64,000 nucleotides of DNA, taken from NCBI GenBank assembly GCA_938041035.1, contig CALHYX010000051.1, forward strand, positions 58,905 to 122,904, read 5' to 3'. The translations under genes and the position numbers were made by a program. Within the stretch, counting starts at the first letter, position 1, and each line of letters begins with the position of its first letter. This document shows, one piece after another, positions 32,896 to 41,954 of the stretch. This DNA comes from an uncultured Acidimicrobiales bacterium. GTDB taxonomy: Bacteria > Actinomycetota > Acidimicrobiia > Acidimicrobiales > SHLQ01. The notes beneath the pieces are model-generated. The model did not search any database, was not told where the DNA came from, and saw nothing but the letters and a program-made list of their open reading frames with translations.

Positions 32896-34494
32896 GTGCA
32901 GAAACCGGACCGCCTCGGTCGTTACGTTGTAGACAGCCTTCTCGGTGCCGGCGGCTTCGCCACGGTCTGGTTGGCGACCGACCCGGTCATCGACAGCCGG
33001 GTGGCGATCAAGGTGCTGGCCGAGAACTGGGCTCGCGACCTCGACGTTCGCCGCCGGTTCATCGAAGAGGCCAAGGTTTTGTGGCGCGCCGACAGCGACC
33101 ACATCATTCGGGTGCACCACGTCGACGAACTCCCGGATGGCCGACCGTATTTCGTGATGGCGGTCGCCGATCGAGGAACGTTGCGCGACCGGATGAACGA
33201 GCGGCTCCAGAGCGGCGAACGGTTCACGGTGGCCGAGGCCGCCGGTCTCGGCGCGGCGATATGCGACGGCGTGCAGGTCGTACACGACCTGGGCAGCATC
33301 CATCGCGACATCAAGCCGAGCAACGTGTTGATTCAGTCGGTCCCGCCGCACAAGCGCAAGTCGACGCCCACGCCCGGGCTCGCGCCGGACGAACGTTTCG
33401 TGCTCGCCGATTTCGGTCTCGCCAAAGACGCCGCCTCCTCCGCGCTGACGATGGTTGCGGGGTCCCCCGGCTATGTCGCCCCCGAACAGGCCCGCGGCCT
33501 CGAGGCCATCACCACCCGGGCCGATCTTTTTCCCATCGGCATCATCGTCTATGAGTTGGCGACCGGGACGATGCCATTCGAGCGCGACACGATCGCCAAG
33601 GCGGCGAACCCGAAGGAATACGGCAAGCTGCCCGACGTTCGCCGAACCCGGCGCGAGGCCCCTCCGGCGATGCACGACGTACTCTCGCGCGTCCTGCACC
33701 CGGATCCGGACAAGCGGCCGTCGAGCGCCGGCGAACTGGCCACATCGTTGCGCGCCGTCGAAGACCTCGCCCGACCCGCAGCTCCGCAGCCGGGCACCCC
33801 GAACTTCGCCGCGCCAACACCCCCACGCCCCTCCCCCGCGCTGGCCGCCCCCCAACCCGGGGGCGTGGACTGGCGCATCGTCGGCGGAGCGGTCGCATTG
33901 TTGTTTGTCTTTGCCGCCATCGGGCTCGGCGTGCTTCTGACCGGACGCGGAGGCGACGACCCCGTCGTGACCGTGACGGTGGCACCCACGGTGGACCCGG
34001 GCGGCACCGACGACGGGAGCGATGGGGGCGACGACGGAACCATCACCGACACCGTCCAGCCGGTGACCACCTCGGAGTCGACGCCCACGACGGCGCCCGT
34101 CGACGACACCCTCCCCCGGTCGAGCACGACCGCGGCCACCGTCGCTCCGACCACACCACCGCCGCCGCCACCGCCGACGGCGAGCACCGAACCACGCGAC
34201 CTGCCCAACATCCCCATCCCCAACGGTGCCACCCGGCAGAACTTCGACGACGCCGACACCGGCGACACCAAGGTGTACAAGGTCGGTTTGTCGATCGAGC
34301 GGGCCGATGACTTCTTCGACGCCCTCACGACCGAGGACGACTGGTTCGTGGCCAGCGGCCAGGACCTCGAGGGCGGGCGGCGCCAACTGAACCTCCAGAC
34401 CAACGAGGGCGACAGCGCCACGGTCCTCCTGATCCCTCTCGCATCGACGATCACCGCGGATTCGACGCGGCTCGAGGTCACCGTCCCCGGCTGA
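32896..34494 (+). CDS. Membrane Ser/Thr protein kinase (PknB-type)
   Basis: A 532-residue kinase. The N-terminal kinase domain (about 1-285) has the Gly-rich loop LLGAGGFATVW, K39 in VAIKVL, the catalytic loop IHRDIKPSN and the Mg loop LADFGLAKD, then GSPGYVAPEQ. A Pro-rich juxtamembrane part leads to one helix (about 331-350) and an extracellular Thr/Pro-rich stalk with a final small domain (GDTKVYKVGLSIERADDFF). No PASTA repeats are present. GTG start at 32896; the upstream open frame overlaps the sigma gene and has no kinase similarity. Divergent from the ECF sigma gene, its likely functional partner. Confidence 0.88.
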   Translation: MQKPDRLGRYVVDSLLGAGGFATVWLATDPVIDSRVAIKVLAENWARDLDVRRRFIEEAKVLWRADSDHIIRVHHVDELPDGRPYFVMAVADRGTLRDRMNERLQSGERFTVAEAAGLGAAICDGVQVVHDLGSIHRDIKPSNVLIQSVPPHKRKSTPTPGLAPDERFVLADFGLAKDAASSALTMVAGSPGYVAPEQARGLEAITTRADLFPIGIIVYELATGTMPFERDTIAKAANPKEYGKLPDVRRTRREAPPAMHDVLSRVLHPDPDKRPSSAGELATSLRAVEDLARPAAPQPGTPNFAAPTPPRPSPALAAPQPGGVDWRIVGGAVALLFVFAAIGLGVLLTGRGGDDPVVTVTVAPTVDPGGTDDGSDGGDDGTITDTVQPVTTSESTPTTAPVDDTLPRSSTTAATVAPTTPPPPPPPTASTEPRDLPNIPIPNGATRQNFDDADTGDTKVYKVGLSIERADDFFDALTTEDDWFVASGQDLEGGRRQLNLQTNEGDSATVLLIPLASTITADSTRLEVTVPG

Positions 34495-34550
34495 CCGGTT
34501 CCCGCGGCCCAAATGCCGTCCGGGGTCCCCAAGGGCTACTGTCGGCGACT

Positions 34551-36254
34551 ATGCCACTCAGCTTTGCCGACGCCTGCGCCCAGATCACCTCCGCCGACTC
34601 TCCGTTCGAATTGGTGGACGCCGAGGTCCGCGGCCACACCTACAAGGTGTTCAAACACGCACCGCCCTCGTTCGCCGATCTGTGGAACGCAACCGCCGCG
34701 CGCGGCGACGCCACCTTTCTGGTCTACGAGGACGAGACGTGGTCGTTCGGCGAGACGATCGCCGCCGGTCACGCCCTCGGCGCCGCCCTGGCCCGCGACT
34801 ACGGCGTGCAGAAAGGCGACCGGGTCACGATCGCCATGCGCAACTATCCCGAGTGGATCACCTCGGTCATCGGGATCACCTCCATCGGCGCCGTCGCCGT
34901 CATGGTCAACGCGTGGTGGACGGCCGAGGAGCTCGTGTACGGCTTCCAGGACTCGGGGAGCACGGTGACCCTCTGCGACGAGGCCCGACTTCAGCGCATC
35001 GCCCCCCACTTGGCCGACCTCGGCCTGCGCGCCATCGTCGCCCGCGCCAGCGGTGACCTTCCGGAGGGTGCGGTGCACCTGGCCGATGCCGTCACCCCCG
35101 GCGAGACCCCCGATCCGGTGGTCATCGACACCGACGACGACGCCACGATCATGTACACCTCCGGCACCACGGGCAACCCCAAGGGCGCCGTCGCCACCCA
35201 TCGCTCCCACATCAACGCGCTGATGGCGTACGCCTGCCGCGGTGCGGTCGACACCATGCGGGCCGCCGCGGACCTGGCCGACCGGGGCGAGGAAGCCACC
35301 GCCAACGATCAGCCCGTCTTCATCCTGGCGGTGCCGCTGTTTCACATCACCGGTTTCCTGCCCGTGATGATGGGCGCCCTGGCCGGCGGCTTGAAGCTGG
35401 TGATGATGTACAAGTGGGATCCCGAACGGGCCCTGGAGCTCATCGAACGGGAGAAGGTCTCGCAGTTCGTCGGCGTGCCGACGATGGTCCAGGACCTGCT
35501 CGAATGCCCCCGGTTCGAGGAGTTCGACACCTCGTCGTTGCGCAATGTGGGCGGTGGTGGTGCCGCCGCTGCGCCCGAACTGGTGAACCGGGTAAAGAGC
35601 GAAATCAAGGGCAGCTCCCCCGGGATTGGCTACGGCATGACCGAGACCTGCGCCTACGGCACGACCAACTCCGGCGACGACTATCTGAATCGGCCGACCA
35701 GCGCCGGCCGGGCCATCCCGATGATGCAGGTCAAGGTCGTCGACGAGAACGGTGACGACGTCGGCACCGGCGTTCAGGGTGAGATCTGCTTCTACGGTCC
35801 GAACATCATCCGGGCGTACTGGAACAAGCCCGAGGCCACCGCGGACGCGTTTTACGACGGCTGGCTGCGCACCGGCGACCTCGGCCGGATCGACGACGAG
35901 GGCTTCGTCTTCATCGAGGACCGGGCGAAGGACATGGTCATCCGGGCCGGCGAGAACATCGGCTGCATCGAGGTCGAGGCGGCGATCGCCGAACATCCCG
36001 CGGTGTATGAGGTCGCCGTGTTCGGCCTTCCCCACGATCGCCTCGGCGAAGAGCTCGCCTGCGCCGTGTACGTGAAGCCCGGCGAGACGACGACGGCGGG
36101 CGAGATCCAAAGCCACGTGGGCGAACGACTGGCGGCGTTCAAGGTTCCGTCCGTCGTCGAACTGCGCGACGAGATGCTGCCGCGCTCACCCCAGGGCAAG
36201 ATCCTCAAGCGCCTCATTCGCGACGAGCTCACCGAGCAGCGCGCCAACGGGTAG
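34551..36254 (+). CDS. Class I adenylate-forming acyl-CoA synthetase
   Basis: A 567-residue ANL-superfamily ligase. The P-loop is IMYTSGTTGNPKGA; VPLFHITGFLPV, GYGMTETCAYGT and WLRTGDLGRID are the other core motifs, and the catalytic Lys of the C-terminal domain is in RSPQGKILKR. It activates a fatty or aromatic acid to its CoA thioester through an acyl-AMP. The substrate cannot be read. It is followed by an alcohol dehydrogenase and a mycothiol-type isomerase gene on the same strand. Confidence 0.9.
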   Translation: MPLSFADACAQITSADSPFELVDAEVRGHTYKVFKHAPPSFADLWNATAARGDATFLVYEDETWSFGETIAAGHALGAALARDYGVQKGDRVTIAMRNYPEWITSVIGITSIGAVAVMVNAWWTAEELVYGFQDSGSTVTLCDEARLQRIAPHLADLGLRAIVARASGDLPEGAVHLADAVTPGETPDPVVIDTDDDATIMYTSGTTGNPKGAVATHRSHINALMAYACRGAVDTMRAAADLADRGEEATANDQPVFILAVPLFHITGFLPVMMGALAGGLKLVMMYKWDPERALELIEREKVSQFVGVPTMVQDLLECPRFEEFDTSSLRNVGGGGAAAAPELVNRVKSEIKGSSPGIGYGMTETCAYGTTNSGDDYLNRPTSAGRAIPMMQVKVVDENGDDVGTGVQGEICFYGPNIIRAYWNKPEATADAFYDGWLRTGDLGRIDDEGFVFIEDRAKDMVIRAGENIGCIEVEAAIAEHPAVYEVAVFGLPHDRLGEELACAVYVKPGETTTAGEIQSHVGERLAAFKVPSVVELRDEMLPRSPQGKILKRLIRDELTEQRANG

Positions 36255-36281
36255 CGCCACCGAGTCGTTCCACCATCCCGC

Positions 36282-36295
36282 GGCCCGAACGGGCC
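36282..36295. terminator. Short hairpin between acyl-CoA ligase and dehydrogenase genes
   Basis: GGCCC and GGGCC flank a GAAC loop. The stem is only five to six pairs and no T-tract follows, so it may attenuate rather than end transcription. Confidence 0.3.
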
Positions 36296-36317
36296 CACCC
36301 CAACGAAAGTGGTCACC

Positions 36318-37409
36318 ATGAAAGCAGCGGTTCTCAACTCTTCCCCCGCCGACCTCGACATCGAGGACATCACCCTCGCCGACCCCGAACCGAACGAGGT
36401 GCGGGTTCGGGTGGTGAACGCCGGGCTCTGCCACAGCGACCTGCACTTCATGGACGGTTCGTGGCCGATGATGGCTCCCTCGATGGTGATGGGCCACGAA
36501 GCCGCCGGTGTGGTCGAGGCGATCGGCTCCAACGTCGACTACGTCGCGCCCGGCGACCACGTCATCTCCTGCCTGTCCGTGTTCTGCGGCACGTGCCGAT
36601 ACTGCACGAACGGCCAGATGTCGATCTGTGAGAACCGGTTCGCGCTCACCCAGCGCTCGGGTCCGTCGCACACCCGCGCCGACGGTGGCGCCGCCATGCC
36701 GATGGCCGGGCTCGGTTCCTTCGCCGAAGAGATGCTCGTGCACCAGAACGCACTGGTGAAGATCCGTCCGGACATGCCGCTCGACAAGGCCTGCCTGATC
36801 GGTTGCGGGGTGACCACCGGGCTCGGCGCGGTGTTTCGCACCGCCCGGGTCGAACCGGGAAGCGATGTCGTCGTGCTCGGCGCCGGCGGCATCGGCACCT
36901 CGGCGATTCAGGGGGCTCGTATCGCCGGCGCCGCCCGGGTCATCGCCGTCGACCTCAACGACGAGAAGCTCCAGCAGGCCGGCCAGCTCGGCGCCACCCA
37001 CACCGTGAATCCCAACGACGGCGACCCGGTGGCCCAGGTGCAGGAGATCACGGGCGGCGGCGTCGACTACTCCTTCGAGGCCATCGGCCTCAAGCAGACG
37101 GCCGAACAGTCCTGGGCCATGCTCGGCCCCGGCGGCACGGCGACGATCATCGGCATGATCCCCTTCGGCCAAACGATCGAGATCCCGGCCCACGAGACCT
37201 TCCTGATGGAGAAGAAGCTCCAGGGTTCGATGATGGGCTCCAACCAGTTCCGCACCGACATGCCGCGTTTCATCGAGCTCTACCTCGACGGCCGACTAAA
37301 GCTCGACGAGATGGTCTCGGCGCACATTTCATTGGACGAGGTGAATGACGGATACGAGATGATGAAGCGGGGCGAATCGGTTCGCACCGTGATCGACTTC
37401 GACAGCTGA
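36318..37409 (+). CDS. Zinc-dependent alcohol dehydrogenase (class III-like)
   Basis: A 363-residue medium-chain dehydrogenase. Catalytic zinc ligands are in GLCHSDLHF, GHEAAG and LIGCGVTTG; the structural zinc site is the four-Cys cluster CGTCRYCTNGQMSIC. The NAD motif is VVVLGAGGIGTSAIQGA. The sequence is closest to the class III / NDMA-dependent type that acts on alcohols or thiol adducts of aldehydes in Actinobacteria. ATG at 36318 was chosen over a GTG nine bases upstream. It lies between the acyl-CoA ligase gene and a mycothiol-type protein, which fits a small alcohol or aldehyde pathway. Confidence 0.9.
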   Translation: MKAAVLNSSPADLDIEDITLADPEPNEVRVRVVNAGLCHSDLHFMDGSWPMMAPSMVMGHEAAGVVEAIGSNVDYVAPGDHVISCLSVFCGTCRYCTNGQMSICENRFALTQRSGPSHTRADGGAAMPMAGLGSFAEEMLVHQNALVKIRPDMPLDKACLIGCGVTTGLGAVFRTARVEPGSDVVVLGAGGIGTSAIQGARIAGAARVIAVDLNDEKLQQAGQLGATHTVNPNDGDPVAQVQEITGGGVDYSFEAIGLKQTAEQSWAMLGPGGTATIIGMIPFGQTIEIPAHETFLMEKKLQGSMMGSNQFRTDMPRFIELYLDGRLKLDEMVSAHISLDEVNDGYEMMKRGESVRTVIDFDS

Positions 37410-37428
37410 GCGAAGGAACGCCACCGAC

Positions 37429-38184
37429 ATGGACGACTCCACCGATGTGACCAACCTCGACGACCCGGCGGTCTACGCCGACTACATGGCGTCGCTGGCC
37501 ACCGAGTCCGAGCGCTTGCGCTCCGCCGTACTCGCCGCGCCCGACGCCCCCGTCGCGGCGTGCCCGGAGTGGAACAACATGGCGCTGCTCGACCACATGG
37601 GCGACGTGTACAACTTCATCGTCGCCCAGGTGCGCAGCGAGGCCCAGGAGATCGCGACGCCCGCATCGAAGCCCGAAGCCATCGACGCCGTCGACTGGTT
37701 TGATCAAACCTGTGAGGAGATCCAGGCCGCGCTGGGCGAGGCGGATCCAACCGCGGCGGCGTGGACGTGGTCCGACCGCACCGACAACGGCTTCTACTTC
37801 CGCCGGATGGCCCACGAGACGCTCATTCATCGCTACGACGCCCAGCTCGCCGCCGGCGACGCGGTCGACCCGATCGACCCGGCCCTGGCCGCCGATGGCA
37901 TCGACGAACTGTTCGACGTCGGCATTCGGTTCCGCACCCGGGGCCCGGTTGGCGAGTGGCCGAGCGGATCGCTCCACCTGCACCAGACCGACGGCGACGG
38001 CGAATGGATGGTCCAGGCCGTCGACGGCGAACTCGTCGTCACCCACGAACACGGCAAGGGCGATGCCGCCGTGCGGGGCACCGCCGAAGCGCTGCTGTTG
38101 TACCTGTGGGGTCGCGGCCGTGGCGACACGGAGCATTTTGGCGACGCCGCAGTAGCCGAAGCCTGGGCGACGGCGGCACCGTAG
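37429..38184 (+). CDS. Maleylpyruvate isomerase family mycothiol-dependent enzyme
   Basis: A 251-residue protein of the mycothiol-dependent maleylpyruvate isomerase family (DinB-type four-helix N-terminal domain plus an SCP2-like C-terminal part). Metal-binding positions are visible in LLDHMGDVYNF and MAHETLIHRYDAQ. Members act as mycothiol S-transferases or isomerases. It follows the class III-like dehydrogenase by 19 bases. The maleylpyruvate substrate itself is not implied, since no gentisate-pathway gene is present. Confidence 0.82.
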   Translation: MDDSTDVTNLDDPAVYADYMASLATESERLRSAVLAAPDAPVAACPEWNNMALLDHMGDVYNFIVAQVRSEAQEIATPASKPEAIDAVDWFDQTCEEIQAALGEADPTAAAWTWSDRTDNGFYFRRMAHETLIHRYDAQLAAGDAVDPIDPALAADGIDELFDVGIRFRTRGPVGEWPSGSLHLHQTDGDGEWMVQAVDGELVVTHEHGKGDAAVRGTAEALLLYLWGRGRGDTEHFGDAAVAEAWATAAP

Positions 38185-38199
38185 CCCGGCGAGCGTCGG

Positions 38200-38955
38200 T
38201 CAGAGCAGCCCGAGCACCTCGTCGACCAGCGCGGGCTGACAAACGACGAATCCCACCACGACCGGTCGGGGTTGGTTGAAGGAAAACGGCGCGCCGTCGA
38301 TACCGCACACGTGTAGACCGGCCGCCTGAGCCACCGCGGCCGGGGCGCACACGTCCCATTCGTAGAGCCCGGTCGGGTGAATGTAGACGTCGGCATGGCC
38401 CTGCACTACCGCCATCGCCTTCACCCCGGCGGACCCGGCGACGACCGCCTGGCCGCCGAGATCGATCGCGAGGCGTTGACCCCAGTGGGCCTGGGCCCGG
38501 CTGGCGATAACCGTCGGCACGTCGGGCCGGGACCGATCCCCGATTCCCGGAATCGGGCTCATCGCGGTTCCGAACACCCGACTGTGGGCGGGCACCGACA
38601 CCGCCGCGGCGGTGGGGACGCCGTCGACGACGAGCGCCACGTGGACCGCCCAGTCGTCGCTGTACGGAGACCCGTAATCGTTGCTGCCGTCGAGGGGGTC
38701 GACGATCCACACCCGGGAGGAATCGAGCCGGGCCCGATCGTCGTGGCCTTCCTCGGAGAGTACGGCGTCGTCCGGGCGGGCGGCAGCGAGCGCTTCCATG
38801 AGCAGGTCGTGCGCCATGGCGTCGCCTTCGTCCTGGGTACGCCACCCGTTCCACCGATCGCGCTCGGCCCGGCCGCGCAGCTCGAGGAGCGCGCTTCCCG
38901 CTTCCCGGGCGAGGCGCACGGCCAGCTCGTGGTCGTCCTCGGGCGGAGCGCTCAC
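38200..38955 (-). CDS. Inositol-phosphatase family protein, CysQ-like
   Basis: A 251-residue lithium-sensitive phosphatase family protein. LSEEGHDD and the metal site WIVDPLDGSNDYG are diagnostic, with HPTGLYEWDVCAPAAVAQAAG carrying the third metal Asp. The SNDY variant favours 3'(2'),5'-bisphosphate nucleotidase (CysQ), which removes the by-product PAP of sulfate transfer, over inositol monophosphatase. The presence of a sulfotransferase-like gene at 57.6 kb makes that plausible. The GTG start overlaps the stop of the upstream tesB gene (GTGA, 38952-38955). Confidence 0.85.
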   Translation of the reverse strand: MSAPPEDDHELAVRLAREAGSALLELRGRAERDRWNGWRTQDEGDAMAHDLLMEALAAARPDDAVLSEEGHDDRARLDSSRVWIVDPLDGSNDYGSPYSDDWAVHVALVVDGVPTAAAVSVPAHSRVFGTAMSPIPGIGDRSRPDVPTVIASRAQAHWGQRLAIDLGGQAVVAGSAGVKAMAVVQGHADVYIHPTGLYEWDVCAPAAVAQAAGLHVCGIDGAPFSFNQPRPVVVGFVVCQPALVDEVLGLL

Positions 38956-39758
38956 GGGCGCGCTCGGCGCAGCAGAATCTGCTGGCTCACCGAGGCAACG
39001 TGGGTTCCATCGAGCGCGAGGACGTGGCCAAAGCTCAGACCCCGGCCACCGTTGAGCCCGAGGCCGTCGAGTATGTGTAGTTGCCACTCGTCGGCCCGGG
39101 CATGGTGGTGGAACCAGAGTCCGTGGTCGAGGCTGGCGCTCATGAACCTGCCGTCCCACTCCCCCGACGCCGGCATATCCGGGTGGTCGTGGGCCGCGGC
39201 CTCGGTGGGCACGTCGTCGGACGCATACGCCATCGCGAGCGCGTGATCGAGCGGGTTGTCGCCGAGCGGGCCGCGCAGTCGCAGCCAGGCGGCCGACGAC
39301 GCCTCGATCGAGTCGTTCGGCACGGTTCGGCGCTCGATGAACGAACCCCAGTCATCGTTGGGCAGCTCATCGGGTAGGGCGATGTCCGCCGGGAGACCCA
39401 CGAGGGCGACCTCGGCTTCATCCTCGCGGCGGTGAAACGATGCCGACAGGTTCAGGATCGCCCCACCGGATTGACGGGCCACCACGCGCCGGGTCACAAA
39501 CGACCGTCCGTTACGGATGCGGTCGACTTCGTAGCGGATGGGTTCGTCGGACGTCCCCCCGCGGATGAAGTAGGCGTGCAGCGAGTGCACCGCGTAGTCC
39601 TCGGGAACGGTGTCGGCCGCGGCCGCCAGTCCCTGCGCGACGACCTGACCGCCATACACCCGTTCCCAGGGGTATTCCGGGCTGACGCCGACGTACACAT
39701 CGGGGCCGTGGGGTTCGAGCGCGACGAGATCGCCGAACCGCTCCACCTCCACGGCCAT
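38952..39758 (-). CDS. tesB: Acyl-CoA thioesterase II
   Basis: A 268-residue double hot-dog thioesterase. ERVYGGQVVAQGLAAA, VHSLHAYFIRGG and the C-terminal FMSASLDHGLWFHHHA and GRGLSFGHVLALDG are TesB hallmarks. It hydrolyses medium- to long-chain acyl-CoA to free acid and CoA. The ATG at 39758 fits the family start; upstream in-frame reading lies within the tpx gene. Overlaps the CysQ-like gene by four bases and follows tpx by 13. Confidence 0.9.
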   Translation of the reverse strand: MAVEVERFGDLVALEPHGPDVYVGVSPEYPWERVYGGQVVAQGLAAAADTVPEDYAVHSLHAYFIRGGTSDEPIRYEVDRIRNGRSFVTRRVVARQSGGAILNLSASFHRREDEAEVALVGLPADIALPDELPNDDWGSFIERRTVPNDSIEASSAAWLRLRGPLGDNPLDHALAMAYASDDVPTEAAAHDHPDMPASGEWDGRFMSASLDHGLWFHHHARADEWQLHILDGLGLNGGRGLSFGHVLALDGTHVASVSQQILLRRARP

Positions 39759-39771
39759 CGATGGGTACGCC

Positions 39772-40272
39772 TCAGCCCAGCGCCGAGATGGCGGCGCCGT
39801 AGTCGGGTTCCTGCGCGATCTCGGGCACCAGTTCGCTGTGCAGCACGGTGCCGTCGGCGTCGAGCACGACGACGGCGCGGGCCGCGAGACCGGCGAGTTT
39901 TCCGTCGACCATCGCAACGCCGTAGTCGGAGAGGAAATCACTGTTTCGGAAGGTGCTCGCGCTCGAGACGTTCTCGATTCCCTCGGCGGCGCAGAACCGG
40001 CCCTGGGCGAACGGCAGGTCGGCCGAGACGCACAGCACGGTGGTGTTGTCGAGGTCGGCGGCCCGCTCGTTGAACGTCTTGACGCTGGTGGCGCACACCC
40101 CGGTGTCGACGCTGGGGAAGATGTTGAGCACGACCCGCTGGCCGCGCAAACCTTCGCTGGTGACCTCGGCGAGGTCGGTGCCGGTCAAGGTGAAGTCCGG
40201 GGCGGTGCTGCCGGGGGCGGGCACATCGCCGGACGTGTTGATCGGGTCGCCTCCGAGCGTAATTTCGGCCAT
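39772..40272 (-). CDS. tpx: Thiol peroxidase (Tpx-type peroxiredoxin)
   Basis: A 166-residue atypical 2-Cys peroxiredoxin. APDFTLTG, the peroxidatic Cys in FPSVDTGVCATS and the resolving Cys in GRFCAAEGIEN are in the Tpx arrangement. It reduces peroxides using thioredoxin. Both active cysteines are ordinary Cys codons, so it is not one of the selenoproteins. Starts at ATG 40272. Confidence 0.93.
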   Translation of the reverse strand: MAEITLGGDPINTSGDVPAPGSTAPDFTLTGTDLAEVTSEGLRGQRVVLNIFPSVDTGVCATSVKTFNERAADLDNTTVLCVSADLPFAQGRFCAAEGIENVSSASTFRNSDFLSDYGVAMVDGKLAGLAARAVVVLDADGTVLHSELVPEIAQEPDYGAAISALG

Positions 40273-40331
40273 GACGGGTCCACTTTCTGTTCGCGAATGG
40301 TGAACCCGTGGTCTAGCACGTCGGACATGGG

Positions 40332-40643
40332 TCACCCCACGGCGCGCACACCGGCGGTGGCCAGGGCGGCGATGATCACCACCACGATGAACGGGGCGCG
40401 CAGGGCGAGCGCGATGGCGGCCGCGGCGAGACCGGCGATTCGGGCGTCGATGACGAGCCGTCCGTCGGCCACGACCGTGGCGACGACCACCAGTGCCGCC
40501 AACAGGGGCACCGGCAGCGCGTCGGCGGTGCGGAGCAGCCACCCCGGGAGTTGGCGGTCCCCACCGAGCAGCAGAGGGCCGGCCGCTTTGAAGCCGTAGG
40601 TGACGGTGGCGACCACGAGAAGAACGACGACGGCCGTATTCAT
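40332..40643 (-). CDS. azlD: AzlD family branched-chain amino acid export subunit
   Basis: A 103-residue protein with three to four hydrophobic helices and the AzlD pattern YGFKAAGPLLLGG and PVPLLAALVVVATVVADG. AzlD pairs with AzlC in a branched-chain amino acid exporter. Its ATG overlaps the azlC stop (ATGA, 40640-40643), so the two are coupled. Confidence 0.88.
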   Translation of the reverse strand: MNTAVVVLLVVATVTYGFKAAGPLLLGGDRQLPGWLLRTADALPVPLLAALVVVATVVADGRLVIDARIAGLAAAAIALALRAPFIVVVIIAALATAGVRAVG

Positions 40644-41377
40644 GACTCGGTCACCGCCAGCGGCTCCGAAGTCGGATCGCCGGGGCGCCAGGGTCGGGCG
40701 AACACCACGGCGAGCGCGGCGGCGACGATAGGGATGCCGGCCGGAACCAGCGGGACCAGCACGAGCGCAATGACCGCTCCCCCGGCGGCCAGAGCCCGGC
40801 CCTCGTTCGTCGAGAGCCGCGGCCACACCAGGGCCAGGAACGCGGCCGGGATGGTGGCGTCGATGCCCAGATCGGTGACCAGGTCGCCGGCCGACGAAAA
40901 CGCGAGCACCCCGACCAGCGTCGAGATGTTCCAGAGCACAAAGACGCTCAACCCGCCGGCCAGGTACCCGTAGGTGCGCGCCTGCGCACCGGTCTGGGGC
41001 GATGCGACGGCCACGGACTCATCGATCATGAGCTGGGAGACCGCCGCCCGCCACGGCAGGGACCCCTTGAGCGACGGAGCCATCGCCACGCCGTAGGCGA
41101 GCGAGCGCAGGTTCAACAAGACGGCGGCCAGGATCGCGGCGCCGGCCGTTCCCCCCTCCCCCAGCACGCTGACGGCGGCGAACTGGCCGCCGCCGGTGAA
41201 GATCAGGCTGGAGTAGCCAAGAGCCACCAGCCAGCCGAGATCGGCCTCGTTGCAGGCCACCCCGAAAGCGACGCCGAACGGGGTGATTGCGATGGCGATC
41301 GACAGCGCCTGCTTCCAGATTGCTCGCTTGTGCCGGCGGGAGAGAACGCCGGAAGCGGGATCAGCGGGGGTTGGCAC
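40640..41377 (-). CDS. azlC: AzlC family branched-chain amino acid permease
   Basis: A 245-residue polytopic membrane protein. ITPFGVAFGVACNEADLGW, FTGGGQFAAVSVLG, LAAVLLNLRSLAYGVAMAP and DESVAVA are AzlC signatures. It forms the large subunit of the export system with AzlD. The GTG at 41377 overlaps the end of ogt by 17 bases, linking this transporter to the alkylation-repair genes upstream. Confidence 0.9.
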   Translation of the reverse strand: MPTPADPASGVLSRRHKRAIWKQALSIAIAITPFGVAFGVACNEADLGWLVALGYSSLIFTGGGQFAAVSVLGEGGTAGAAILAAVLLNLRSLAYGVAMAPSLKGSLPWRAAVSQLMIDESVAVASPQTGAQARTYGYLAGGLSVFVLWNISTLVGVLAFSSAGDLVTDLGIDATIPAAFLALVWPRLSTNEGRALAAGGAVIALVLVPLVPAGIPIVAAALAVVFARPWRPGDPTSEPLAVTES

Positions 41378-41954
41378 CCGGAGAGTCTGCCCGGTGGGCC
41401 GCCTCATGGTCCAACAGGTATCGCTTGGCTTCGATACCTCCGGCGAACCCGGTGAGGGAGCCGTCGGCGCCGACCACCCGATGGCAGGGCACGACGATCG
41501 AGAGCGGGTTGCGGCCGTTCGCCGCGCCGATCGCCCGCACGGCGGTGGGGCGGCCGATGGCGGCGGCCTGTTCGCCGTAGGTGACGGTGGTTCCGTACGG
41601 GATCTGCCGGAGCCCGACCCACGCGTCGCATTGAAAGTCGGTGCCGTCGGCATCGAGCGGTAGGTCGAAGTCCAGCCGGTCGCCGGCGAAGTACTCGTCG
41701 AGTTGGGCGGCGGTGGCGTCGAGCACCTCGTTGGTGCCTTCGACCGCGGCGCCGACGTCGACCCGGACCCGGGCATGGTCGTCGCCCGGCCACAGCACGG
41801 CGACCAGGTGGGTGGCCGAGGCGAGCAGCGTCAGGTCGCCGATCGGCGACGACACGACGCGACGGGTCAGGGCGGTGTCAGGGGCCGTGCTGGGGGCTGT
41901 ATTGGGGGTAGAGGTGGGGTTCATGGAGTCATCCTGGTGGGTTCGGTAATTCAT
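41361..41954 (-). CDS. ogt: Methylated-DNA--protein-cysteine methyltransferase
   Basis: A 197-residue direct-reversal repair protein. The acceptor Cys is in IVVPCHRVVGADG, preceded by the helix-turn-helix TVTYGEQAAAIGRPTAVRAIGAANGRNP. It takes the methyl group from O6-methylguanine onto itself. A Thr/Pro/Ala-rich leader of about 30 residues precedes the conserved part, so the ATG at 41924 is an alternative start. The ATG at 41954 overlaps the alkA stop (ATGA), implying coupled expression. Confidence 0.92.
   Translation of the reverse strand: MNYRTHQDDSMNPTSTPNTAPSTAPDTALTRRVVSSPIGDLTLLASATHLVAVLWPGDDHARVRVDVGAAVEGTNEVLDATAAQLDEYFAGDRLDFDLPLDADGTDFQCDAWVGLRQIPYGTTVTYGEQAAAIGRPTAVRAIGAANGRNPLSIVVPCHRVVGADGSLTGFAGGIEAKRYLLDHEAAHRADSPGANPR

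Noticed and set aside
39772..40272. Selenoprotein thiol peroxidase
   Set aside because: Both active-site residues are Cys codons.
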